From Chondrus crispus (taxonomy: Eukaryota; Rhodophyta; Florideophyceae; Gigartinales; Gigartinaceae): a stretch of 64,000 nt of DNA. Where the stretch lies: NCBI RefSeq assembly GCF_000350225.1, contig NW_005179052.1, positions 107,269-171,268 on the forward strand. The letters are read 5' to 3'. Positions 11,495-22,605 of the stretch are shown in pieces (position 1 is the first letter of the stretch; every line of letters starts with the position of its first letter). The translations under genes were made by a program, and so were the position numbers. The notes beneath the pieces are model-generated. The model did not search any database, had not been told where the DNA came from, and worked only from the letters and a program-made list of their open reading frames with translations.

Positions 11495-12372
11495 GACTTC
11501 CACCATTACCATGTGATCTTCAATCACATACGCCCCGCCACGCTTCAAAAAATGGCAAAGCTTGGCCTCTTGCCCAACCTCCCACCCAAGTTGAGACAAA
11601 GACCGCCACGCATCACATGCTCGAGCTGCGCAGCCGCCAAACAACAACCGGCCCCGCACTACCCAACCATCCACAGGTACCAGTAGGAGCAGCGTTCAGC
11701 AGTGACATATGCGGACCGTTCAACGCGCCCTCACGCCGAGGAAACAAGTACATACTCACGATAATTGACACGAAATCAAGATACCTCATTGTCGACTTCT
11801 TGGAATCACGAGCTGAAACACCGCACCGACTGGACAAAATTCTTACAGCACTCAAACGAAGGAATGGATGCAAGCCCAAGCTGTTACACACGGACAACGC
11901 TAAAGAATATATATCCGAATATGCGAACAGAATGTATCGCTCACAAAATGTAATGCACAGCACTACAGTGCCGCACACACCCCAACAGAACGGCATAGCA
12001 GAAAGGATCAACGGAACCCTGATGAATTCCGCAAGAGCAGCGCTGCACCACAGTGGCCTCCCCAAAACTCACTGGGAAGACGCCGTCAGAGACGCAGCGT
12101 TCAAGTATAACAACATACTACACCACTCCACCAACTCCCTGCCATTCACAACGTGGAACAACACCACCCCCAGAGTCCACCAATTCCTCTTATTCGGGCA
12201 ACTAGGGACAATCCCTGAACTGGCTAACAGGAAACAAATATCCAAACTCGCCCCAAGAGCCACCCCCGCCAGATACTTACATGCCATAGATGAGCACCAC
12301 ATCATGGTACTCGAAACAAAAACCAACAAGCCTCGAGGAGTGCGCTGTGTCAACTTCCAACCCTACCACTGA
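11495..12372 (+). pseudogene. Copia D integrase
   Basis: The zinc-binding HHCC part (FHHYHVIFNHIRPATLQKM ... CSSCAAAK) is in one frame to about 11660, and the catalytic core continues in another from 11617. Core motifs are SDICGPF, the second Asp in LHTDNAKEY and the Glu in QQNGIAERING, so all three D,D,E residues are kept. One frameshift separates zinc region and core. The C-terminal tail runs to a stop at 12372. Confidence 0.82.
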
Positions 12373-12489
12373 GCCACTGACCCTGCAGTGCCATGCACAC
12401 ACGCGAGGAAGGCGTTTACACCACACCGCACACCCACACGTGTGACACGCACAACACCAGCCCCGGGTAGCACAAGCCAAGCCAAGAAA

Positions 12490-13490
12490 TATCCCAACGC
12501 AGCAGAGTGGGAAAAGGCACACAACGAGGAATTGGAAAATTTAGACACAATGAACGTCGTACAGTGAACATCAGATGCCAACCTCCCCAAAAAAGGAAAA
12601 CTCATACCTCTAAAAATGGGATACCGATACAAGAGGAACAGCGCAGGAGAAATAGCATCGAGAAAAGCGCGCTGCTCAGCACGCGGAGACAAGATGGTGC
12701 CACACACGCACTTTGACCCTGCCAAACCGACAACTTACATGGCAGATAAAACAACTGTAAGGACACTGTTCGGCATAGCAGCAACACACCGCATGCAAAT
12801 AGAGCACATCGATATCAAGTCAGCATATCTCCATGAGAAATTTGCACACAACGGCAGCGAAAAAGTGTACGTGAAACAACCACCCCGTTTCAACGGCACA
12901 TACAAGCACCCATGCCAAGGAGGCAAGTTGAACATGAACATCTATGGGACGCCCTCTGCAGGACACACTTACCTGACAGCAGTATTCGCCCTACTACGCA
13001 ACAGCAAGTTACAGCAAAGCGAAGCTGACCTCTGCCTTTGGTCAGAAAAATTGGAAAGGACCTCATCATAGCCGCAGTATGCATGGATGATTTTACTGTA
13101 GTCGCGTCAAAAGCCGAGCTCAAGGAGAAGTTCGCAAAAGCATTAGCCAAAGCGTACAACATCAAGCGTCTAGGAGAGCACAAAACATTCCTAGGATGGA
13201 CTGTACAGCGAAGCACAAATGGAGATATCCATGTCTCCCAGCCCAATGCAATCAACTACATAGTTGAACAAGCAGACATGGCACATTGCAACCGCAAGGA
13301 AACTCCGTACTGCGACGGAGTGATGCTTCACAAGCCAACGGATACCGATGAGATCCAAATGGCAGCCCTCAAGAAACACCAACAATTAATTGGGGACCTC
13401 CAATATTTCGCCGACTCCACCCGGCCTGACATATATTTCCTGGCAAACCGACTCGCCGTCGCGGCCAACAAGCCTACACAGAGGCATTAG
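12490..13490 (+). pseudogene. Copia D reverse transcriptase
   Basis: It begins with the copia RT N-terminus (AAEWEKAHNEELENLDTMN), then RYKRNSAGE...KARCSARG and IEHIDIKSAYLHEKF. The active-site box is in a second frame as VCMDDF (the usual form is YVDD), followed by FLGWTVQRS and a GDLQYFADSTRPDI motif. There is an internal stop near 12566 and a frame change near 13040. It ends at TAG 13488-13490, where the family has Trp, so that is a nonsense codon ahead of RNase H. Confidence 0.82.
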
Positions 13491-13499
13491 AGCGCGTTA

Positions 13500-14108
13500 A
13501 TGCGACTGATAAGGTACCTAAAACGTACCCCCACAACAGGACTCACCTTCCGAGCTGGCACGTCCACCAGCAAAGAGTCGAAACAGGACCTCCTCGTCTC
13601 CTATGCAGACACAAATTTCGCAGCGGACATAATGGACAGAAAGTCCATCTCAGGGACCCTACAGAACTACAACGGAACACCGATCTGTTGGGGATCCCTC
13701 AAGAAAAACATCACTGCTCTGTCCACCTGCGAGGCTGAGTACATAGCGGCAACAGCAGCCGCTCAACAAACAACATGGATCCGACGCATGCTCAAGGACA
13801 TCTACATGCTGTCGACCAAGCCGACACCCCTGAGGATTGACAACCAGTCAGCAATCCACGTCGCGAACAGCACAGGACCGACAAAGCGGCGAAAATTCAT
13901 AGACTTGCGTCACCACTATCTGACGCACCAGTCACAAAAGGGAACAATCACCCTCGCCCATGTCCCCACCGACGAGCAACTGGCGGACATCCTCACAAAA
14001 CCCCTCCGGCGCCAAGCATACACGCGCCTCCTACCCAAGCTGCAACTCACAATCCAGCAGACTGCAGACGCCAAGACCGCTGCGCCGTCGACAGGGGGAG
14101 TGTCATGA
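13500..14108 (+). pseudogene. Copia D RNase H
   Basis: In frame with the end of RT. It shows LVSYADTNFAADIMDRKS, ALSTCEAEYIAA, LRIDNQSAIHVA, KFIDLRHHYL and the terminal LADILTKPL typical of copia RNase H. The stop overlaps the start of the 3' LTR. This segment is open throughout, but it is cut off from the rest of pol by the stop at 13488-13490. Confidence 0.85.
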
Positions 14109-14305
14109 GAGCCATAAAAACAAGTGTCGACGCCGCACCAGCATGCCGCCGCAGTTATGAGAGCCATACGTGCACACGTAGCACACGCATGACAGCGCAA
14201 TTAGATCATCTTTATTCACCGCCGTCTCACTGATCCCTCCCATTCCCTTATAAGGTAGAGACACGATAGGCATCAGTAAACGGACGGCATCGATCTTGCA
14301 CCACA
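14101..14305 (+). repeat. Probable 3' LTR of copia D
   Basis: The sequence after the purine tract ACAGGGGGAG begins TGTCATGAGAGCC and includes TTATAAGG, a TATA-like box near 14250. The end at ...CACCACA (14305) is my best guess, because no second copy is in the window. Confidence 0.55.
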
Positions 14306-16193
14306 CCTTTTATTGGTTTTGAAACAACTATTTTTGACATAGCTTCGCTTTCGGCATGTTGTGAAACAACGGAAGAGAAGAGTTGTCGTTTTTCGGTCGG
14401 TTTAATGCCATGAACAGTGTTCCACGCGGATGTGCGAAGGGATGGAAAAGGAACAGTCCCGCATGACGATGACCACGTCAATTGCGCAGAGTGTGATTGA
14501 TCACGTTGTGGTTTGCCTGTGGTTTGCTGTAGTCTATCCTGTGTTCCCATTCTCCTCGAAGCTATCGTAGGTCGCAAAATGTTGTTGAATGGACACTCCA
14601 GAGATCGAGACATCCTGTCTTTACATTTACAGGAAACGAGTAGCAATATGCTTGCCAAGACTTCAAAATGAGTTTCCGGCTAAAACAGCCTCTTTTTACA
14701 CGACATGAAACTTGGGTTATGGGCTGGGCGGGCTGGAAGTAAAGATAGACAACGATATCGGGTGGCAAGGCTGCCTTCCTTTTTTTTATTCACCATCGCA
14801 GTCGGAGACGGTTTTATACTAAAAAAAGAGAGAGCTGGTGGCTACGTCTCACAGTGGAGTTCAGCACCATGATAATCGTACATGGAACACATCATTCGTC
14901 AAGATCTAATACTGTAGGACAATAGATTGCGCAGAGCAACAATACAAAAACATAACAAAGATAGTTCAGCCGAAGTCAGTCTACATACAGTCCTTCAGTC
15001 GCTGTTACTGCTGTACTTGATCAAACTTGGCATAACACTGTGCCATGCACAGAGTGTGTCATCAGCAGAGGCCGTCGTCATGAGAGCATCCTCGATACAC
15101 ATCAACAATGAACGGCAGCTTTTATAATCAGGCCCCACTGTAAGTTGAAGATATGTTTGAAGCATAACGCCGTACTACTGAGCTTTTAGGCGATTGACTC
15201 CGTGCTTTGTGGCACGTGGTAGGGCGGGGCGAGCATGTAAATGAAAACTAGTTTTTGCTTCCGCAAAATTGGGACGTAGCGGGAGACGAGGACAATGAGC
15301 GGGATATCGGGAAAGCACATGGGCCGCAACGATGCCCGGAGCAGCCTGAAATGGAGCTTTACGGCATTTTGTCAGATGCGCGTCGCTTTCATGGTAACTA
15401 CAGAGGTTTGCCAAGAAAGAATCGAATACGATGCAGTCACTTTGCAGGAGACTTAGACTCGTGTCTTTGCTTTTGGAAGGGAAGCTGTTTCGTGATATGC
15501 ATTTCAGTCAGACTAGATGACTTCACTGTTTGCATGGGGAGGTTTTCATGTAACTGCGAATCACTGTGGTTGGGAGAATAAAATTACTGGTAGGAAGCAC
15601 CGCTTCTATCCTTCAGTGCACTTTTTCACATACCTCGAGAAAAGGGATACAAGACTCTAATACCGTCATCCTCGGCAGTGCATTCCCAGATGACTGCATT
15701 CCCTTGTGTCACAAAGCACGTCCATCCCGGTATGTACAAACGCGCTGAGCAGACGATTACTGTGCTTCTGCTTCACTTCGACAACTGAGACCGCGTGTCA
15801 GGTATGTACTACTGTGTACATTGCAACTCGTACTATTCAAATGGACACGAAGTCGTGACGAAATTCAAATTGAAGCAATCTTTTACTGACGTCGGATGAC
15901 CAAACAGCCGACTCTTGCCATTTCGCAGCCTCATTCCCTGACCCTACCAAAGAACTCAGCTAATATCATGTGATACAGATAACTTTGTACACTCTAACCA
16001 CTGCTCTAACTTGCATCATGCAGCAAGGCAACGACCTCCAGAGCGGAGGCGCTGCCTGTCCTGATCTAACATCTGGACGATTCAAACAGATAATTGCAAC
16101 ATGACCCATCTCTGTGGACTACAACATCACTCAGCATTTGGCATTCCCCAACCACATTGAGACAGCCTCACTTATAAACCGGGAACGCGCTCC
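14306..16193. other. Intergenic, no recognisable gene
   Basis: Only short ORFs without recognisable motifs. AT content is moderate, with scattered TACTGTA/GTACAGT words. Confidence 0.5.
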
Positions 16194-16688
16194 TCAAAGA
16201 CTCTTGCAAAGCGCGCCCATCGTCCTCGCGTCCCTGACAACAAACCTCCTCAACTCTCTAGAAAGCGACTTCCAAGTGACGGGAAAGCTGCAGAGCCCAA
16301 TATCATACACCGTGCTCGGGCACTGCCCCTCCCTGTTCTGCGGGCTTCTCAAGTTGAACATATACTGCGTGCCAACGGTGAGCTCGATGCCGCAGAGGCC
16401 GCCGTTGACAGCGGTGCGCAGGTACGCGATACCGTCCTCGACACTCGGGCCACTGAAGTGCCGGTCCACGCGCACGATGAAGACGATCTCGCCGTCAAAC
16501 TGGTCAGCAATCTGGTCGCACCGGCCGGGGCAGTTGTCCGTGCGCGCCAGCACTGTGCCCCGGAAGGACACGGGCGAGTCGCAGTACACCTTCTGGAACG
16601 TCGGCGGGGGGGCGCACGAGCAGGCGAGGGTGGGAGAGATGGTCGTCAGGACGGAAAGCGTCAGGAGAACGACGGTGGAGAAACGCAT
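16194..16688 (-). CDS. Secreted TIMP/netrin-like domain protein 1
   Basis: 164-aa single-exon protein. Residues 1-22 form a signal peptide, and cleavage after TLA leaves Cys23 as the N-terminus of CSC, the arrangement tissue inhibitors of metalloproteinases use to reach the protease zinc. Further N-TIMP features are GTVLARTDNCPGRC, AYLRTAVNGGLCG...VGTQYMF and a C-terminal LCSFPVTWKSLS with a last Cys. The mature chain has nine Cys. Only the N-terminal (NTR) domain is present. The internal ATG at 16688 is chosen over the longer ORF because it starts the signal peptide. Its paralogue lies 2.2 kb away, pointing the other way. A matrix or defence role is inference. Confidence 0.78.
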   Translation of the reverse strand: MRFSTVVLLTLSVLTTISPTLACSCAPPPTFQKVYCDSPVSFRGTVLARTDNCPGRCDQIADQFDGEIVFIVRVDRHFSGPSVEDGIAYLRTAVNGGLCGIELTVGTQYMFNLRSPQNREGQCPSTVYDIGLCSFPVTWKSLSRELRRFVVRDARTMGALCKSL

Positions 16689-16705
16689 GGTTGGGGCGGA
16701 AGATT

Positions 16706-16729
16706 GGGGGGGGGGGGGGGGGGGGGGGG
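16706..16729. repeat. Poly(G) tract of 24
   Basis: 24 G in a row on the plus strand, i.e. C24 in the presumed 5' leader of the TIMP-like gene, 17 bp before its ATG. The length may be unreliable. Confidence 0.9.
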
Positions 16730-16898
16730 TTCGGCGGAAAGGTTGCTCAGGGTAAAGATGAAGCTCAGGGTAGAGATGTCTCTCTTGAAGACCCCGAGAC
16801 CTCTTATGAGGACAAGACGACCACAAGAGAGGTGGACTGTACCATTCCCATGTGAACCTTAAAGCGGAAGCCAATACTGTACTGTGATCGATAGTCAT

Positions 16899-18159
16899 AG
16901 GATGAGGACAGGAAGATGCTGTACTGTATTGAGTTCGCCTGTCGAGAGCATCGCTGCCTCAGGAGTCTCATCCTATGTACGTCATCATATCACTTCTCCT
17001 GGGGCACCTCTACAACCGTCCATGCCACGCAATGGAACACATAGGAAGTCGAACGCTTGAATAATACTGTTTTGGGATCAGAGTGAAGCAAAGGCACCTC
17101 AGAGTGGAAGGACGGCCGAAGCTTCTTTTCCCGCAGCACCGAGAGGTGAGGTAAAACTTCAGGGCCCCATAATTGCCCAATACGCCGAGCTATCGGACTG
17201 CGTACGTCACCAGAAAGATGTGGAGCACAGGGGGTGGACATCGCATTACACGAGCATATGAGGACAGCGGAACACCGCACTCTTCAACTCGCCTACACGA
17301 GTAGAGCTTTAGCACTCGCTTGAACTTTTGCAGGATCTCCAATGTACAGCAGATGAGCTGCTGAGGGCCGCTGATCTCTCACATACTGCAGGTAAAGTAT
17401 ATCTTTATGTACAGTGCTCCGCTCGGTCAAGCCGCGGGCGGCCCCCATCCCCTCCGGCAGGCGCCGACTGTCACGTAGCCTACACGTTACGCGGGACCGC
17501 CGTATCTCGCCGAGACAGGACTGTAACTGCCCGTCCGGCTTCCGTTACGCGACAAACCTACGGGGAGAGCGGGTGGAGCCCGTCGAAGGGTGGGGCTGCG
17601 GTGTCCACGTTGCAGTAGCGCCAGCTCGCAACTATCTCACCATGTCCGCGCACATCCCTCGCACGCCCTTCTCTGCGCGTCCTCATAAAAAGTCACCTGC
17701 CGGCAGTCATGAACTCCAAGCAAAACGTCATACTGGGCAGCACTGCCTATCTTGAGTCTGCCCTCAAAGAAACCTCGTCTCAGCGAGGCGCCTCCCCCCC
17801 TCCCGTCATGCCATGCCGCCGCGTCATGTGAAGGTCGCTTGGCAAAATCCGTACGCGGCCTGTCGCTGCGCCGCGAGAAATTGCAAACCGCATCGCCATG
17901 CCTCCTCCTCTCACTTGCCACGGCCCGAACACCTCCCCCTCTGCCACGGTCGTTCCTCCGATGCGGAGATCGCCATCGCGAAGGCTTGGTCTGCGGAGAT
18001 CGCAGCGCGGCCCGGAGCTGCAGGAGATAGGGGCACACACCGGCGACACCTTGCGGCACAACTGCGCCGGGAGCTCGTCCACGCGCGCCTCTCCCGCTTC
18101 CATGATGGCACGTAGCCTTCGCCTCATCGCCTGGTTCTGCAGCTCGCGGTTCGCGCCTT
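16899..18159. other. Between the TIMP-like genes; GC-rich, possible relic
   Basis: No recognised gene. The minus strand at about 17640-18150 has coding-like stretches in two frames (for example MRRRLRAIMEAGEARVDEL, and near its end FFEGRLKIGSAAQYDV). They do not form one ORF and match nothing I know. They could be a decayed gene or chance ORFs in GC-rich DNA. Confidence 0.35.
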
Positions 18160-18523
18160 GGCAGGGCAATAGCCGCTACTGCGTTGCAATAGCCGGTACG
18201 TGTGGGTTGTCCACCGGCCTTGAGTGCGGAATATTCGCACGAGGGCGTGGTGGACAACGTGCTTGTCAACAGGGAGTGCGACAGCAATAAAGCATCAAAA
18301 AACTGCCTGGCACGGAATGCACTACCAAGGGTACATTCCATGCGAAGCAGTGCATTCAGTGCAGTGCAATATCACCATATTGCACCCAACCCAGTGCAAT
18401 ACCGCGATATTGCACCGGGCGGAGTGCATATCAGTCATATCACGGCGCATCCCTATCGCACTCCCGGTTGACAAGTGTGGGGTACTGCGCTGATGTCAGC
18501 GCAGTAGCGGCTATTGGCCTGCC
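18160..18523. repeat. Foldback (MITE-like) cluster of nested inverted repeats
   Basis: The outer arms 18160-18183 and 18500-18523 are 24 bp with one mismatch. Inside are further inverted pairs: 18206-18215 with 18249-18258 (GTTGTCCACC), CTTGTCAAC...GGGAGTGCGA near 18262-18282 with its reverse near 18456-18475, hairpins 18364-18385 and 18394-18415 built on GTGCAATA, and a near-perfect palindrome 18483-18506 (TACTGCGCTGA arms). No clear target duplication is seen. It is about 400 bp upstream of TIMP-like gene 2. Confidence 0.7.
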
Positions 18524-18857
18524 CAGCTGTCAACAGCTGCTCCACGCCATCCCGCCGCTTGCAAACCGCGTGCTTCATCTCGCCGTATCTCCAGGCGCAG
18601 GGGTCCCCCCTCCCCCATGTCCTTCGGGACGCGGGGCACCCGGTGTGAATATGCCAGCACACGGAAAAGTTTGACCGACGCGACTTCAATTCAAAGATGT
18701 CATTTTCATTGCTGCCGCGCTGAAAACGAAAGCAGACGTGAACGCAGATTGCGGGTACATGCACTTGGTCGGACACTACCCATGAAACGTCCTCATCCGT
18801 AGATACTCCTGGGTTTTGGGACGTTTCCCTCTTGGGAACCCCCGCGTTACAGTGCAG

Positions 18858-18863
18858 TATATA
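18858..18863 (+). promoter_or_regulatory. TATA box of TIMP-like gene 2
   Basis: TATATA 66 bp upstream of the ATG, followed by GC-rich then pyrimidine-rich sequence, a normal position for a short 5' leader. Confidence 0.6.
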
Positions 18864-18928
18864 GCGCGCGGCTCGCCCCCTTCTCTCGACTCCCGACCCA
18901 CTTGACGGAAGTTCACCAACCAGCAAAA

Positions 18929-19426
18929 ATGTTGTGCAACATTCTCAAGTTCTCGCTTCTGTCTCTGCTAGCCACGCTCTCTCTGTCGTGCTCGTGCTTG
19001 CGCTCCACCTTCGAGCAGGGCGTGTGCAGGTCGAGCACGATCTACGTCGGCACGGTACTGGCGCGGACGGACAACTGCCCGGGCACGTGCGACCCGTTCG
19101 AGGACCAGCGGAATGGCAAGATCACGTACATCGTCAAGGTGACGGCGCGGTTCCTGGGCGCTCCCGCGGAGGACAACATCATTTACGTGCAGACGCTGGT
19201 CAACTCTGCGCTGTGCGGCACGATCCTCAACGTGGGCGCGAGGTACTTGTTCACGCTGGGCAACGTGCGCGTCAATCGAAGCTCATGCCCGAGAGAGTCC
19301 TTCGACGTTTCGCTGTGCGGAGGGGCGCAGCTGTGGAGCAGGGTCACCCGCCCGCAGAGAAGGTTCTTGTCAGCCGTCAGGCGCACGAATAAGAGGGTTT
19401 GCCGCACCGTGCCGCCGCTATTCTAG
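18929..19426 (+). CDS. Secreted TIMP/netrin-like domain protein 2
   Basis: 165-aa single-exon protein. The signal peptide is residues 1-20, and cleavage after SLS leaves Cys21 of CSC at the N-terminus. Nine Cys in the mature part keep the order seen in protein 1 (CSC, GVC, NCPGTC, ALC, SSC, SLC, terminal VC). Shared blocks are GTVLARTDNCPG and YVQTLVNSALCGTILNVGARYLF, the last matching the TIMP core motif around the inhibitor's CG. The ATG at 18929 is preferred over an upstream TTG because it opens the signal peptide. It is secreted. The target protease is unknown and inhibition is inferred from fold only. Confidence 0.78.
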   Translation: MLCNILKFSLLSLLATLSLSCSCLRSTFEQGVCRSSTIYVGTVLARTDNCPGTCDPFEDQRNGKITYIVKVTARFLGAPAEDNIIYVQTLVNSALCGTILNVGARYLFTLGNVRVNRSSCPRESFDVSLCGGAQLWSRVTRPQRRFLSAVRRTNKRVCRTVPPLF

Positions 19427-20053
19427 GTGCAGGGATGCGACAGCGGCATGTTGTGTAGTTCGATACGGCAGTGTTTTCTACGCGGGGATAATGGCTGTGT
19501 AATGCGTACAAAACTGTTTCAGGTTCACGGTTTAAAAGCGTAGGCCACCATACCATGAATAGACGCCAAGCTTTCTACATGAAATGTGGTAGCGTATTCT
19601 AGCGAAACGTAGTCGAGTTAGCCGGCGTGACCGGGGCAAACCGTGCAGTGCAGATGCTAAGTAAGCTCACGTTTTCATCTTTGTAGCTGGTAGCTACGGG
19701 CCAAGTTGATGTGGCTTTTACTCTCCTACCCTCTTTCCTTCTGGGTGCCAGAGCACCGAAAGGCGGAAGTTCCGCGTAGAGAGAAAAATATTACACTACG
19801 CATTGCATTTACTCTCCCATAGATTGCCATGAATAGGGGAGTCTGTGGCAAATACACAGGAGCCTGATCGTGAACTTAGCAACGCCAGGTTCACGTTCAG
19901 GCTCGTGTCCACTTTGCCACTCTACAAGGACTCTCATCGGCTTACCAAAGGCTGCCTTGGCCTCAATATCAGTCGTCATCACCGTCCCAGGACACCCAGC
20001 GATGAAACCTCCAGAATATCACGCTCGATTGCTACCCGCCTAGGATACCGTGT
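19427..20053. other. Intergenic after TIMP-like gene 2
   Basis: Presumed 3' flank. No gene or repeat recognised. Confidence 0.45.
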
Positions 20054-21540
20054 TGAGTGTTGGCGACGGATTTAGCGAAGATCCAGGCCAATCCATGTGG
20101 GGACGCCCCCGAGGACTTGTATGCTGAAGCTACATGTGGCGAAAAGTCTCTAGAGGCGGTGGCTTTTAGAGCGTTTACTGGAAGAGAATAGTATGAAATC
20201 ATCGAGCAGCTGCCAACAATTTTGCGACTATGCCGCGAAGTCTCAAAACTGTTGACAGCTTGCGACTATGCCGCTGACGCCATCGTCGGCCTAGAGCGAA
20301 ATATTCGCCTAAGTCTCTAACAACGAATCTGCCAAGGATACGTGTCAAATGCTGCATGCGGCGGCCATAAAACTTGGCCTCTCTTGAAGCTGATGAAGAG
20401 GATGTTTCTAGCGATGACGTTGCAGACGTGTTGTTGGAGACTTGGGCGAAAATTTCGCTCCAGGCCGACGATGACATCAAGTCGGCGGAGCATCGTCTGG
20501 CACCACAGATCGAACAGGTCGTGATGCACTCCAAAAAGCTCTGGATGAAGAGTTTGCTTGAAAACGAACCGGGAGCTAACATTCACGTTCCCGACGACGA
20601 AGAAGACATGGGCTTAGAAGATACCTCTGCTGCAGAAGCTCGCTTTGCCTCCGCGGCTGTGCTACTGAGATTCGTTTTGAACAAAATGGCACCAATGCTG
20701 GCTGAGTGCTTGGTACAAACTGCTGAGGTGGTCTTCCAATGGGGTACGATGCGTAACAGAATGAATTCACTTCCACTGTCTATTTTTCAGGAAGATCTAT
20801 ATTTTTGATTTTGTTGACGTGTAGTGTGCTTGTAGATGATGCAAAAGGCGAGCATTCATCGGTTCCATTCCAGTTTCTGTCACCTGCTTCGATTAACGGC
20901 CATGGAAAGCCACCTATGAACGTCAAGATACTGCTCTGTGCTCTTTTCGATGTAGAGCAAAAAGAGTCTCAGATGTTGGGGACTCGAGGGGTTCAATCTG
21001 ACGAGTCCTCTCCACGAGATGGAGCAGCAATACTTGAGGCACTGGCTCGAGTGACAAGAATATATCCCGTTCCCCAGTTTTAAATATCATGGTATCTTGG
21101 AGTGCCAAGCGAGAGAGCGTAAAGGAGGGATGCGGCAGCCTCTGCGACATCGCATTCGGAACCACGAACGGACAAACCTTCAAACCTCCCAAATGCTGTT
21201 TTTGCTGTAGCCTCGTCATTAGATATGGGAACGAGATTATTTTTGTAACTCGAGCCAGTGCCTCTCAAATCTGGCACAGGATGCTGCAAGCAGGGACAGG
21301 TGCTTATCAAAATCTCCCACCACCGGTGGTACGACTTGTTGGGAAGTGTCTGACGAAAGTGCTAGGAGATATTGTCGCCGACCAGTTGTTGCTCCCAGCA
21401 TATCATTTTCTTCAAACCCTCATCGAGGATAGAGAGAGATGCAGATGCTGCTGAACGTGGCATAGCAACAGTGAACCTTTTGCGAGGAGCAGCGATGTGT
21501 GAAATGCGGGACCGCGGACTCGTAGTGCACTGCTGCTAGC
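20054..21540 (+). pseudogene. Decayed gene of unknown family, helical and acidic
   Basis: Coding-like sequence continues on the plus strand but changes frame or meets stops several times. One stretch at about 20060-20320 includes EIIEQLPTILRLCREVSKLL after one stop. An open stretch at 20374-20808 (LEADEEDVSSDDVADVLLETW, then a run of helices) follows, then segments at 20805-21083 and 21089-21454. The predicted chain is rich in Leu, Glu and Asp and looks alpha-helical, as in HEAT-type proteins, but I cannot name a family. No retroelement motif is present. Introns instead of decay are possible, since some frame changes could be exon borders. Confidence 0.35.
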
Positions 21541-22597
21541 CTTACATGCCCCAGATGATATTGCTGTTACTTGCGCGAAATCATTTGGCAAGTCCAGACC
21601 AGAAGTCGGGCAATCCCTCATCACATTGCCAGATGACAATTAGAACTCCTCCTTGATACACGAGTGACTGTATTCGACATGTCATTACGTGCCGGTATCT
21701 GAAAGTGCGGCGGGCGCTTACGGGAATACCGTAAGCGCCCGCTGTATCAAAACGGGAGAGGCGGGGGCGTGGCGACGTGCGGAAGAAGCGCGGTGCGGGG
21801 GAGCGGAGCGCGCGACGGGTGAGGCGGGGACCGTGGCGGTGAAAGTGGCGGTGACGCAGCCCGACGCACGCGTGCCCGCAAGGCCCTCCAGTGCGAGGGC
21901 GACAGCGGCGGGCGCGCTGTGCAGCCGGGCGGTTGCGGGAGGGCACATTGGGCAAGGCGAGGGCGGTAAAGAATGGTGCAGGATGATATTTGTAGTGTTC
22001 GTCGGGGGCGGCTGGGGCGGCGGCGGGCTAGGTTTCCGTCACGAAGCGAAATTTTAACGTGCCTATCTTTCCCAACTGCGCATCAAACAATCAATGGAGC
22101 TGCTGCGCCGTCACCGGCATCTGTCATCGTATTTCCATAAGTTTTGAAATATTCCAATACATGCTTCAAGAGAAATTCAAACTATTGTAGTAGTAGATCT
22201 TGTACACTGATGTGAAAATAGCGAAAATTGATTGCCGAATGGAACAGCAGACTTCTAATTGGCGTGAGTGTTTTTCTCCACGCACGGTAAGAACAAGATA
22301 CTCTACCGTAGTATTTCACTCTCTGAAGATATTCGTAGCTTTACGATGGTTGATGGTCAGTGGGACATCAGCTAAACAGGATCCAACATGCTACAGTAGC
22401 GCTACTGTGGGAAATTATGGTATGACGGTGACGTATACAGGACGAATAAAATGCACCTCAACGCAATTAATGTAATGCACAACAACGGGAGCATTTTAAT
22501 AATCTCAGATGCCAACATGCAGTGCATCCTCTCCTAAAACTGCTTCGATAGTGCAAAACATTACGTGACGAGAGGACAAAGCACCTGGCTGGAGTAG
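21541..22597. other. Intergenic with a strong hairpin
   Basis: 21710-21742 is a perfect 14-bp stem (GCGGGCGCTTACGG) with a 5-base loop, followed by about 200 bp of very GC-rich sequence. The remainder holds nothing I recognise. Confidence 0.5.
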
Positions 22598-22605
22598 TAT
22601 AAATA
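22598..22605 (+). promoter_or_regulatory. TATA box upstream of the zinc-finger gene
   Basis: TATAAATA followed by a leader of about 320 bases up to the 5' splice site. A second pyrimidine-rich stretch ending TTTGCAG (near 22787) could be another leader intron. Confidence 0.45.

Larger units (their letters stand above)
11290..14305 (+). mobile_element. Ty1/copia element D, 5'-truncated and decayed
   Basis: Copia order, with integrase before RT and RNase H, then a purine tract and probable 3' LTR. The 5' part (LTR, gag, protease) is missing because the 3' LTR of element A abuts the integrase. Several frame changes and stops show it is dead. Confidence 0.85.

Noticed and set aside
15255..15581. 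108-codon ORF in the 14-16 kb intergenic stretch
   Set aside because: No motif, Cys/Arg/Trp-rich composition typical of non-coding frames.
17637..18341. 234-codon minus-strand ORF near the TIMP-like genes
   Set aside because: Its front lies in the foldback repeat and competing frames look as good. Only noted as a possible relic.
21710..21742. Bacterial-type terminator
   Set aside because: A hairpin without a T-run in a eukaryotic context.
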